From Emcibacter sp. (GTDB lineage: Bacteria; Pseudomonadota; Alphaproteobacteria; Sphingomonadales; Emcibacteraceae), in the NCBI GenBank assembly GCA_016765435.1, contig JAESPY010000251.1:1-6113 (forward strand): 6,113 bases of DNA, given 5' to 3'. Positions 1 through 5,646 of this stretch are shown here, piece after piece (positions within the stretch are counted from its first letter, which is position 1; each line of letters starts with the position of its first letter). The notes under the pieces are model-generated. The model saw only the letters and a program-made list of their open reading frames with translations, had not been told where the DNA came from and did no database searches. The position numbers were made by a program, and so were the translations under genes.

Positions 1-57
1 CCTTAAATAAAAAAATACCACCTCTCCGGCCTTGCCTAAAACAGACAACCCACATTC

Positions 58-1422
58 TTACCCACGTAACAGCTTTAATATCGCGTCGGTTTTAGACCGC
101 ATCAAAGCCACATCGCCGCGTGATTCCACATTCAACCGAACAACGGGTTCCGTATTAGAACTACGCAAATTGAACCGCCATTCCGCAAACTCAAGACTGA
201 TACCGTCAGTATAATCTATGGTTTCTGCATCCTCCTGATAGGCGGCAAGAACCCGGTTGATCGCGGCTTTGGGGTCATCCAGTTTGCTGTTGATTTCCCC
301 TGATGATGGGAATTTTGCAATCCGTTCAGCGACCATTGCCGACAAAGGCATTTTCTTCACACACATCATTTCCGCCACCAACAACCACGGGATCATACCG
401 CTATCGCAATAGAAGAAATCGCGGAAATAATGATGAGCACTCATTTCACCGCCGTAAATACCATCCACGGCGCGCATTTTTTCTTTCATAAAGGCATGAC
501 CGGTTTTTGACAGAATCGGCACCCCTCCGGCTTCTGTCACCAGATCAATAGTATTCCACGTCATACGCGGATCATGGATAACCTTGGCACCCTTATGTTT
601 TTGCAGGAAGGCTTCGCCCAATAGGCCAACGATATAATAGCCCTCAATAAACGCCCCCTTCTCATCAAATAAGAAACAACGGTCAAAATCTCCGTCCCAT
701 GCGATGCCCATATCAGCGCCGTGCTTCGAAACCGCATCTTTTGTATCCTGACGATTCTCCACCAACAGAGGATTGGGGATACCATTGGGGAAATTACCGT
801 CCGGCTCATGATGCAGCTTAATCAATTCAATGGGGATATTATGTTGCCGGAAGGCAGCCTCTATTGCATCCACCGCATGGCCTGCCGCGCCATTACCGGA
901 ATTCACCACCAGTTTCAACGGTGTGATATTAGCCCCGTCGATATAGGTCATCAGGTGATCCACATAAGCATCAAGGATAGATGTTTTTGTCAAATTCCCC
1001 CGTTGCTCGATGGGCGGAAAGTCATTTTCTTCGGCCAGCTTCTGTATATCAAACAGGCCAGTATCACCGCTGATCGGTTTGGAATTTTCCCGCACCAGCT
1101 TCATACCGTTATAATCCATGGGGTTATGACTTGCCGTAACTTCGACTCCGCCGTCCATATTCAGATAGGAGGTGGCGAAGTAGATTTCCTCGGTCCCGGT
1201 CATGCCAATATCGGTCACATTGACCCCGCTGTCGCGCAGCCCTTCCGTCAAAGCCGTTTTCAGACTGTCTGATGTCAAGCGGATATCTCCACCAACCACA
1301 ATATTTTCCGGCTTCAGATATTGTCCGAACGCCCGTCCAATGCGGTAGGCGATGTCTTCGTTCAATTCGGTTCCCAGTTGGCCCCGAATGTCATAGGCTT
1401 TAAAGCAAGTGAGTTTTTTCAT
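58..1422 (-). CDS. manB: Phosphomannomutase/phosphoglucomutase (CpsG/ManB type)
   Basis: Cytoplasmic alpha-D-phosphohexomutase of 454 residues, close to the 456 of E. coli CpsG. It interconverts mannose-6-P and mannose-1-P (often also the glucose phosphates), which feeds GDP-mannose and other sugar nucleotides for exopolysaccharide or LPS. All four family signatures are visible: an N-terminal FKAYDIRG at 7-14; the phosphoserine loop TASHNP at 96-101 with Ser98 as the phosphorylated residue; the Mg-binding loop DGDFDRC at 243-249 (Asp243, 245, 247); the sugar-recognition loop [10 protein letters not shown] at 324-333, whose GEMS form is typical of phosphomannomutases rather than the GEES form of pure phosphoglucomutases; and the C-terminal phosphate-binding RSSNTEP at 420-426. 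The gene is complete and undamaged. It lies 34 bases downstream of phaZ on the same strand and probably shares its transcript; only a weak GGATAGG ribosome site precedes the ATG. Exact sugar preference cannot be read from sequence. Confidence 0.95.
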   Translation of the reverse strand: MKKLTCFKAYDIRGQLGTELNEDIAYRIGRAFGQYLKPENIVVGGDIRLTSDSLKTALTEGLRDSGVNVTDIGMTGTEEIYFATSYLNMDGGVEVTASHNPMDYNGMKLVRENSKPISGDTGLFDIQKLAEENDFPPIEQRGNLTKTSILDAYVDHLMTYIDGANITPLKLVVNSGNGAAGHAVDAIEAAFRQHNIPIELIKLHHEPDGNFPNGIPNPLLVENRQDTKDAVSKHGADMGIAWDGDFDRCFLFDEKGAFIEGYYIVGLLGEAFLQKHKGAKVIHDPRMTWNTIDLVTEAGGVPILSKTGHAFMKEKMRAVDGIYGGEMSAHHYFRDFFYCDSGMIPWLLVAEMMCVKKMPLSAMVAERIAKFPSSGEINSKLDDPKAAINRVLAAYQEDAETIDYTDGISLEFAEWRFNLRSSNTEPVVRLNVESRGDVALMRSKTDAILKLLRG

Positions 1423-1437
1423 AACCTATCCATAGCT

Positions 1438-1463
1438 TAATTTTGTTATGAATAACTTAATTA
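1438..1463. repeat. Imperfect AT-rich dyad at the phaZ-manB junction
   Basis: The arms TAATT..GTTAT and ATAAC..AATTA face each other around a GA centre, broken by a TT/TT mismatch. The dyad covers the phaZ stop codon and part of the 34-base spacer before manB. It is AT-only apart from one G-C pair and the centre, and no T-run follows, so it is not a standard terminator. It may be a weak mRNA hairpin between the two cistrons, or chance in AT-rich sequence. Confidence 0.25.
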
Positions 1464-2674
1464 TGTTGCCGAATAAAGTCTTTCACTTTTGGGGCAATTT
1501 TTTTCCGCCATTTACTGCCATTAAAGATGCCGTAATGACCAACTTTTTTCTGTTCATAATGGCTCTTCATATCTTCGGGGATATTGGGGCAGATTTTATG
1601 AGCCGATTTGGTTTGACCAATACCGGAGATATCATCCAGCTCCCCTTCCACTGTCATCAACGCACATTTGGTGATGGCGGAGGTATCCACGGGGCGTCCC
1701 TTGGAAACCCATTCTCCTTTGGGCAGTAGATGTTTCTGAAACACAATATCCACGGTTTGCAGGAAATATTCAGCGGACAGATCCATCACCGACAAATATT
1801 CCTCGTAAAACAAACGATGTTTATCCGCGCTTTCATCATCGCCGTCCACCAGATGATCAAACATCTTTTTATGGGCTTCCACATGATCTTCCATATTCAT
1901 ATTCAGAAAGGCCGACAATTGAAGGAACCCCGGATATACAATTCGCATACAACCTTTGTTAGGCCATGGCACATGATGCGTCACATGCTGTTTGAACCAG
2001 TCAAGGCTGCGGTCTGCGCTCAGTTTATTAACCTCTGTCGGGCATTCCCGTGTGTCAATGGGACCACCCATCAACGTCATGGACGCTGGTACGCAAGGAT
2101 TATCCTCTGCTGACATGATTGATATGGCCGCAAGCACCGGGACCGATGGCTGACATACCGCCAAAATATGAACATTAGGTCCCAGAATCTCAATCATCTC
2201 GATCACATAATCAATATAATCGTCCAGATTAAAATTACCCTTATACAAAGGCACATCACGGGCATCATTCCAATCGGTAATATAGACTTTATGATCGGGC
2301 AACATGGCCTCTACCGTGCCGCGCAGCAGCGTCGCATAATGGCCGGACATGGGAGCAACAATTAAAAGCTTTGGATCATCATTCTTAATGTCCCGTTTGA
2401 AATATTTTAAACTACAAAAGGGTTGCTCAAGGATATTCTCTTCCTGAATAGAGACCGCTTCCCCTGCGATAATGGTTTCCTTCAGACCGAATTTCGGTTT
2501 GCCGTAACGGCGGGTCACCTGCTCCATCACATCACAGGCCGCCGAAATCTGCTTGGCACCCGGCATACGGGACATTGGATTTAAAGGATCACTCAACGCC
2601 TGCTGCGTCATATCAACCATATATCTCGCAGGTGCGAATAAACTGTGCTGAAGCTCGTACATATGATACAGCAT
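1457..2674 (-). CDS. phaZ: Intracellular polyhydroxybutyrate depolymerase (PhaZ1 type)
   Basis: Alpha/beta-hydrolase of 405 residues that attacks amorphous PHB in intracellular storage granules, the first step in using the stored carbon. There is no signal peptide, as expected for an intracellular enzyme. The family's unusual cysteine nucleophile is present in AVCQPS (Cys174), equivalent to Cys183 of Ralstonia PhaZ1, in place of the serine lipase box. The probable acid is Asp347 or Asp348 in VEGELDDISG and the probable base is His380 in VGHYGIFNG. The N-terminal MLYHMYELQH and the segment PLNPMSRMPG (30-39) are also typical of this family. The ATG is preceded by AAGGA with 8 bases of spacing, which supports this start. 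The gene diverges from bdhA across a 157-base control region and is followed by the phosphomannomutase gene. Together with BdhA it forms a PHB breakdown pathway. Product form (3-hydroxybutyrate, oligomer or CoA ester) is not decided by the sequence. Confidence 0.95.
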   Translation of the reverse strand: MLYHMYELQHSLFAPARYMVDMTQQALSDPLNPMSRMPGAKQISAACDVMEQVTRRYGKPKFGLKETIIAGEAVSIQEENILEQPFCSLKYFKRDIKNDDPKLLIVAPMSGHYATLLRGTVEAMLPDHKVYITDWNDARDVPLYKGNFNLDDYIDYVIEMIEILGPNVHILAVCQPSVPVLAAISIMSAEDNPCVPASMTLMGGPIDTRECPTEVNKLSADRSLDWFKQHVTHHVPWPNKGCMRIVYPGFLQLSAFLNMNMEDHVEAHKKMFDHLVDGDDESADKHRLFYEEYLSVMDLSAEYFLQTVDIVFQKHLLPKGEWVSKGRPVDTSAITKCALMTVEGELDDISGIGQTKSAHKICPNIPEDMKSHYEQKKVGHYGIFNGSKWRKKIAPKVKDFIRQHN

Positions 2675-2749
2675 ATTACTGTTCCTTTTGACTAAAATAC
2701 CTTATAATCCCACGTTTTCATTAACATAGGAATAACCCCGATCAGCTTG

Positions 2750-2779
2750 ATAGTAGACATAAGCTTAGTTGCACTGCAA
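2750..2779 (-). promoter_or_regulatory. Possible sigma70-like promoter for phaZ
   Basis: Read on the minus strand, TTGCAG (2774-2779) is followed after 18 bases by TACTAT (2750-2755). This would start transcription near 2743, giving a leader of roughly 70 bases before the phaZ ATG. The -35 box matches only 3 of 6 consensus bases. Its -35 box falls inside the 13-base palindrome, an arrangement that would suit a repressor. Low confidence. Confidence 0.3.
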
Positions 2780-2780
2780 C
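2768..2780. promoter_or_regulatory. Palindromic candidate operator GTTGCA-C-TGCAAC
   Basis: Perfect 6-base arms around a single C, lying between two divergent PHB genes. TGC/GCA-rich dyads are reported as binding sites of PhaR, the PHB-sensing repressor common in alphaproteobacteria, so PhaR is a reasonable candidate ligand. That link is inference; the sequence shows only the palindrome, its position, and a further TGCA nine bases downstream at 2789-2792. Confidence 0.45.
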
Positions 2781-2831
2781 ATAAAAAATGCAAAACTGAT
2801 CATTATCTACAGAAAAACAAGGAGAATCAGC

Positions 2832-3626
2832 ATGGAAAAACGCGCGTTAACAGACCGCACAGCCCTGATTACGGGGTCCACCAGCGGCATTGGACTGGGT
2901 ATGGCACGGGCACTGGCCTCTGCCGGGGCAAATATTGTCCTGAACGGTCTGGGGGATCGTCAGGAAATCGACTCTCTGGTTCAAGAGATGGCCGCGCAAT
3001 ATGCTGTTGAGGTGGTTTATGACGGCGCAAATATGCTGGCCCCTGACGAAATAACCACCATGGTCGAAGGTGCCGAAAAACGCTTTGGGGCCGTGGATAT
3101 TCTGGTGAATAATGCCGGAATTCAATATGTCTCCCCCATTGAGGATTTTCCCGGCGGCCGCTGCCAGGCAATCATCAATATCAATCTTGTGTCCAACTTC
3201 TACACCATAAAAGCCGCCCTGCCCGCCATGAAAAAACAGAATTGGGGCCGAATCATTAATCTGGCCTCGGCGCATGGTCTGGTGGCCTCCCCCTATAAAA
3301 GTGCCTATGTCGCGGCAAAACACGGGGTTGTTGGCCTGACCAAAACAGTGGCATTGGAGGTTGCCGAACAGCAGATCACCTGCAACGCCATCTGCCCCGG
3401 ATATGTGCGCACACCCCTTGTAGAGGGCCAGATAGAGGAACAGATGAAAGCCCACAATATGTCCCGTGAACAGGTGATAAACGACATTTTTCTGGTGGCA
3501 CAGCCCAGCAAAAGATTTGTAGAGGTTGAAGAGTTGGGCCAAGTTGCGCTATTCTTATGTTCTCCGGCGGCCTGCTCCATCAATGGCATCAGCCTGCCGG
3601 TAGAAGGCGGCTGGACAGCAAAATAA
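2832..3626 (+). CDS. bdhA: D-3-hydroxybutyrate dehydrogenase (SDR family)
   Basis: Cytoplasmic NAD-dependent enzyme of 264 residues that oxidises (R)-3-hydroxybutyrate to acetoacetate, the step after PHB depolymerisation. It is a classical short-chain dehydrogenase: cofactor motif TGSTSGIG at 14-21, NNAG at 93-96, and the tetrad Asn118, Ser146, Tyr159, Lys163. Substrate-binding positions known from the P. fragi enzyme are conserved at a constant offset of four: Gln98, His148, Lys156, Gln200 and Trp261. This makes 3-hydroxybutyrate dehydrogenase much more likely than a generic SDR. The equivalent of the P. fragi active-site Trp187 is Tyr191. The ATG at 2832 was chosen because AAGGAG ends 7 bases before it; an in-frame ATG 21 codons upstream (2769) would lie inside the palindromic operator and add a tail not found in the family. 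A small membrane-peptide gene follows after 13 bases. Confidence 0.95.
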   Translation: MEKRALTDRTALITGSTSGIGLGMARALASAGANIVLNGLGDRQEIDSLVQEMAAQYAVEVVYDGANMLAPDEITTMVEGAEKRFGAVDILVNNAGIQYVSPIEDFPGGRCQAIININLVSNFYTIKAALPAMKKQNWGRIINLASAHGLVASPYKSAYVAAKHGVVGLTKTVALEVAEQQITCNAICPGYVRTPLVEGQIEEQMKAHNMSREQVINDIFLVAQPSKRFVEVEELGQVALFLCSPAACSINGISLPVEGGWTAK

Positions 3627-3639
3627 AAAAGAGACTAAA

Positions 3640-3753
3640 ATGAGCAAATTTCACCGGAATAAAAAGAAAAAAACCGCAGGACAAGACAAGCGCGCCATCT
3701 GGCTCTTGGGCGGTGCCTTTGTTCTGGTGATCATTTTATTCGCCTTTTTTTAA
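3640..3753 (+). CDS. 37-residue single-pass membrane peptide
   Basis: Short open frame starting with ATG 13 bases after the bdhA stop and ending at the TAA of 3751-3753. The peptide has a very basic head (residues 6-18, with the run KKKK at 8-11) and then one hydrophobic stretch from about residue 19 to the C-terminus (IWLLGGAFVLVIILFAFF). By the positive-inside rule the N-terminus should face the cytoplasm. A short GAG (3631-3633) six bases before the ATG could serve as ribosome site, and coupling to bdhA translation is plausible. I do not recognise the family. The organised charge-then-hydrophobic layout and the tight spacing favour a real gene over a chance frame, but at this length chance cannot be excluded. 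It could be a small inner-membrane protein of unknown role co-expressed with bdhA. Confidence 0.55.
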   Translation: MSKFHRNKKKKTAGQDKRAIWLLGGAFVLVIILFAFF

Positions 3754-3761
3754 TATGCCAC

Positions 3762-3790
3762 GTCATTCTATTTTTCCGAAAATTAATGAC
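3762..3790. terminator. Possible weak hairpin between convergent genes
   Basis: GTCATT (3762-3767) and AATGAC (3785-3790) pair around an inner TTTT/AAAA stem with a CCG loop. It sits in the 48-base gap between the stop of the membrane-peptide gene and the stop of the convergent DUF2971 gene, where a shared terminator would be expected. It is AT-rich and lacks a clear T-run after the stem on either strand, so termination is uncertain. Confidence 0.3.
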
Positions 3791-3801
3791 CCGAAGCAAT
3801 T

Positions 3802-4755
3802 TTAAGTTCTCAAAGGTATTTCAGAAATAACGACACGTGCTTCAGGATTATTGACGCCCGCCTCTGTTAATGCCTCCACATAAGCATCAGCCACAGCAAA
3901 GGGGTGCTCAGTTGGGCCTATGATTATTTTATTTAATAATCCGTCAATCCCACGACCTGTCGACCCTTCTTGTGGCACATCTTCTAATGGAATTTTATAA
4001 ATCCTTTGAGGCACACCATTAACAGTTTCAACGGATTTCTTAATAACATCTGATTCGACTTGGTTTGGCCTATAAACTACGCGCCATTCTTTTTCCTCTG
4101 CAAAACCAGGATGCTTCAAGCAAATACAATAAGTTTGTAACATATAGAAAACGGTCCCCTTAATGCCCTCAACGCTCCTGCTTGATAGACCTGACAAATG
4201 CTGTTGAATTCCTGAAACCACTTCGATGAAAAATTCTGTTATTTCTTCATCATTATAATAATGGACAGGATACGTATACGCCTTAAGTATATCCGTTTCA
4301 CTCATCATTGCTTCCTGATTTAAGACTAACGCAACACCTCCATTTTTTCCATAAGCACGCCACATAGACAAACGGCCAATACCATCCTCAGCATCCATAT
4401 GTTCGGACAAGCAAGTTAAATATGTATGCCTTCGAACATCCTGTGACCAACCATCGAATAAATTCTTAATTTCATCACTCAGCCCTTCCTGTATCCTATT
4501 TAAAACAGTCCACATCGGATTTGCTTCAGCGCTATTGAAAAACTTTGTAACACAGTTGATACCAAAGCTCATTTCGCTATAATCATTCATACAGGAAGAG
4601 TTTCGCATCCATATTTCACCAGTTTTAATTATGGAAATACCAACATCCGCAGATGTATAATGTACAAATCGAGTTCCTTTTTCCCGAACACCTTCCACCC
4701 TTTCCAATAGATTTGGAAAGAATATACTTCTTAGATCAATTTCTGACATATCCAT
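3802..4755 (-). CDS. DUF2971 family protein, function unknown
   Basis: Protein of 317 residues from the chosen ATG, with the pattern I associate with DUF2971: HYT at 32-34, an aliphatic/IW stretch at 40-49, MNDYSE at 56-61 (the NDxxE signature), LTCLSEHMDAED followed by SMWRAYGKNGGVALVL (about 113-145), EEKEWRVVYR (220-229) and a late IIIGP (277-281). No signal peptide or membrane segment is evident, so it is probably cytoplasmic. The family occurs in variable genomic regions; I know of no established activity. The start: an upstream in-frame TTG (4773) has no ribosome site and lies only about 8 bases from the predicted transcript start, whereas GAGGGG precedes the ATG at 4755 (an ATG at 4749 is also possible). 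GC is about 38-40% in sampled lines against 47-62% in the PHB and sugar genes, suggesting later acquisition. It is convergent to bdhA and has its own promoter. Confidence 0.8.
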   Translation of the reverse strand: MDMSEIDLRSIFFPNLLERVEGVREKGTRFVHYTSADVGISIIKTGEIWMRNSSCMNDYSEMSFGINCVTKFFNSAEANPMWTVLNRIQEGLSDEIKNLFDGWSQDVRRHTYLTCLSEHMDAEDGIGRLSMWRAYGKNGGVALVLNQEAMMSETDILKAYTYPVHYYNDEEITEFFIEVVSGIQQHLSGLSSRSVEGIKGTVFYMLQTYCICLKHPGFAEEKEWRVVYRPNQVESDVIKKSVETVNGVPQRIYKIPLEDVPQEGSTGRGIDGLLNKIIIGPTEHPFAVADAYVEALTEAGVNNPEARVVISEIPLRT

Positions 4756-4787
4756 CAGCCCCTCAATTAGCAATGTTTAATTAAGAG

Positions 4788-4816
4788 ATAATGCCCGTAT
4801 GAGAACATGCTGTCAA
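4788..4816 (-). promoter_or_regulatory. Sigma70-like promoter for the DUF2971 gene
   Basis: On the minus strand a perfect TTGACA (4811-4816) is followed after exactly 17 bases by CATTAT (4788-4793). The start would be near 4781, giving a leader of about 26 bases to the ATG at 4755. This is the best promoter match in the window and shows that the gene is probably transcribed on its own. Confidence 0.6.
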
Positions 4817-4858
4817 TAAACCCTCCCGTCAAAATTACACCCCGCTGAGGTGGCAACT

Positions 4859-4897
4859 ATGAGTAACGAATGGCCGTTCTGGATTGACTATTTATGA
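4859..4897 (+). other. Twelve-codon mini-frame with strong ribosome site
   Basis: ATG at 4859 opens a frame encoding MSNEWPFWIDYL and then TGA. GAGG ends 8 bases before the ATG, a better ribosome site than several real genes here have. The peptide is rich in aromatic residues (two Trp, Phe, Tyr). It may be a leader peptide, the preserved 5' end of a deleted gene, or chance. No attenuator-like hairpin with T-run was seen after it, so leader regulation is unsupported. Confidence 0.25.
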
Positions 4898-4913
4898 CGC
4901 AATGCAAACAGTG

Positions 4914-4931
4914 TAAATATTACTATATTTA
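4914..4931. repeat. 18-base dyad TAAATAT-TACT-ATATTTA
   Basis: Perfect 7-base arms separated by TACT, in the AT-rich gap about 120 bases upstream of the predicted start of the 73-residue gene. It could be a regulator site. In sequence this AT-rich such a dyad may also be chance. Confidence 0.25.
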
Positions 4932-5039
4932 ATCACAACCAGCCTTATTTACTGCAGGTATCCAAATTATACTTTATAATCATAAGTTAATAATAAGTGT
5001 TGAATTTCCTAACAAAACCTTGCCTAATAAGCGGGTTAG

Positions 5040-5068
5040 TTGCATAGGGTAAGAAATGCTTTTATACT
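5040..5068 (+). promoter_or_regulatory. Sigma70-like promoter for the 73-residue gene
   Basis: TTGCAT (5040-5045) and TATACT (5063-5068) are separated by exactly 17 bases. The -10 matches 5 of 6 consensus bases and the -35 matches 3 of 6. Transcription would begin near 5075, some 27 bases before the ATG, leaving room for the GAGAAGG ribosome site. Confidence 0.5.
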
Positions 5069-5101
5069 TAGTGAGCAACATATAACAGAGAAGGTAGCGT
5101 A

Positions 5102-5323
5102 ATGGGATCTGGAGCAACACGACCAAACAATGCCGATGACAAAATGATAGCGGCTATTGAGCGCGGTGATCAACCCGCGTTTAAAGATCGTAAACCCCCT
5201 AAAAACAATAATAAGAAACTCATTAAAGAGAAAAAAGACCGGTCAGACAAAACACGGGGAAAAATGGACAGGTTAAAAGCGTTGAGATTGGCTGCTGAAA
5301 AAGAAGCCAAGGCGAAAAAATAG
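5102..5323 (+). CDS. Small highly basic protein, function unknown
   Basis: Protein of 73 residues with two parts. The N-terminal third (about 1-25) has mixed composition with the segment ADDKMIAAIERGDQPAF. The remainder (about 28-73) is dominated by Lys and Arg, including KKLIKEKKDRSDKTRGK, and ends in a likely amphipathic helix LKALRLAAEKEAKAKK. There is no cysteine, membrane segment or signal peptide. I do not recognise a family. The strong positive charge suggests contact with nucleic acid or ribosomes, or simply a disordered basic tail; this is inference from composition only. The gene is well supported as real: GAGAAGG at 5088-5094 lies 7 bases before the ATG and a good promoter lies upstream. 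It appears to be transcribed alone, diverging from the DUF2971 gene and about 320 bases before the oxygenase gene. Confidence 0.65.
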   Translation: MGSGATRPNNADDKMIAAIERGDQPAFKDRKPPKNNNKKLIKEKKDRSDKTRGKMDRLKALRLAAEKEAKAKK

Positions 5324-5646
5324 TCCCTATAAATATAGCCTACGCAAGTCTCACAATGACGGCCCAGTGGTCTAACGAGCTGATGACATCCGTTATGATG
5401 ATATAAGTGGAAAAATTATATCTCACGCCCTCTATTTCTATATTACAGCAAACTGTTACGTTGACCACTTGAGATCACAGTCCAAAGCAGACACTCAAAA
5501 CCCCTTACCTTTAGAACAATTTACTTAATATTACGGCCTGAAATGACAGCCATACGTTCTTTCGTTGATACTATGGATTGCCCTAGTGACAAGCGATCAA
5601 ACCACATTGTTCTTCAATCATAAAAGTGCGAGGAAAAGATAATTTA
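5324..5646. other. Intergenic region without a convincing gene
   Basis: About 320 bases upstream of the oxygenase gene. Only short frames occur, none with a good ribosome site. A 12-base dyad CTATA-AA-TATAG (5327-5338) directly follows the small basic-protein gene but lacks a GC stem and T-run, so it is not a clear terminator. Isolated -35-like boxes TTGACC (5461-5466) and TTGATA (5565-5570) have no matching -10 at the usual distance, so I could not place the promoter of the next gene. Confidence 0.5.

Larger units (their letters stand above)
2675..2831. promoter_or_regulatory. Divergent phaZ/bdhA control region
   Basis: This 157-base gap must hold the promoters of two divergent PHB-breakdown units. 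Seen directly: a perfect 13-base palindrome (2768-2780), another TGCA at 2789-2792, an AAGGAG ribosome site for bdhA at 2819-2824, and a TATAAT on the plus strand (2703-2708) that has no good -35 box 16-18 bases upstream. I could not assign the bdhA promoter with confidence. Confidence 0.6.
4774..5101. other. AT-rich divergent intergenic region
   Basis: A gap of about 330 bases between the outward-facing DUF2971 gene and the small basic-protein gene. It holds the DUF2971 promoter (left end), a 12-codon mini-frame with a strong ribosome site (4859-4897), an 18-base dyad (4914-4931), a plus-strand TATAAT without a good -35 (4975-4980), and the promoter of the 73-residue gene (right end). I see no RNA gene or mobile-element end. 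Confidence 0.6.

Noticed and set aside
1..57. Terminator after the phosphomannomutase gene
   Set aside because: A T-run exists on the minus strand, but the GC-rich segment before it does not form a clear stem, and the window ends too soon to judge.
721..1272. 183-codon plus-strand frame opposite the phosphomannomutase gene
   Set aside because: It lies wholly antisense to a well-conserved gene with intact active-site motifs and has a composition typical of a shadow frame.
2688..2708. TTGACT and TATAAT on the plus strand as a promoter for bdhA
   Set aside because: The boxes are only 9 bases apart, far below the 16-18 needed, so they cannot form one promoter.
2847..3542. Long open frame on the minus strand opposite bdhA (231 codons)
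   Set aside because: The plus strand here encodes every catalytic and substrate-binding residue of 3-hydroxybutyrate dehydrogenase; the antisense product shows no recognisable family and has no ribosome site that I could see. It is a shadow.
3761..4899. CGTCAT (3761-3766) and ATGACG (4894-4899) as inverted ends of an inserted element around the DUF2971 gene
   Set aside because: Only six bases match, there is no target-site duplication and no transposase or integrase, so chance explains it.
5359..5390. tRNA-like D-arm (GGCCCAGTGGTCTAACGAGC)
   Set aside because: It resembles the start of a tRNA, but no anticodon arm, T-loop GTTCGA or closing acceptor stem follows.
5356..5406. 16-codon frame in the gap before the oxygenase gene
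   Set aside because: No ribosome site precedes it and it is too short to separate from chance.
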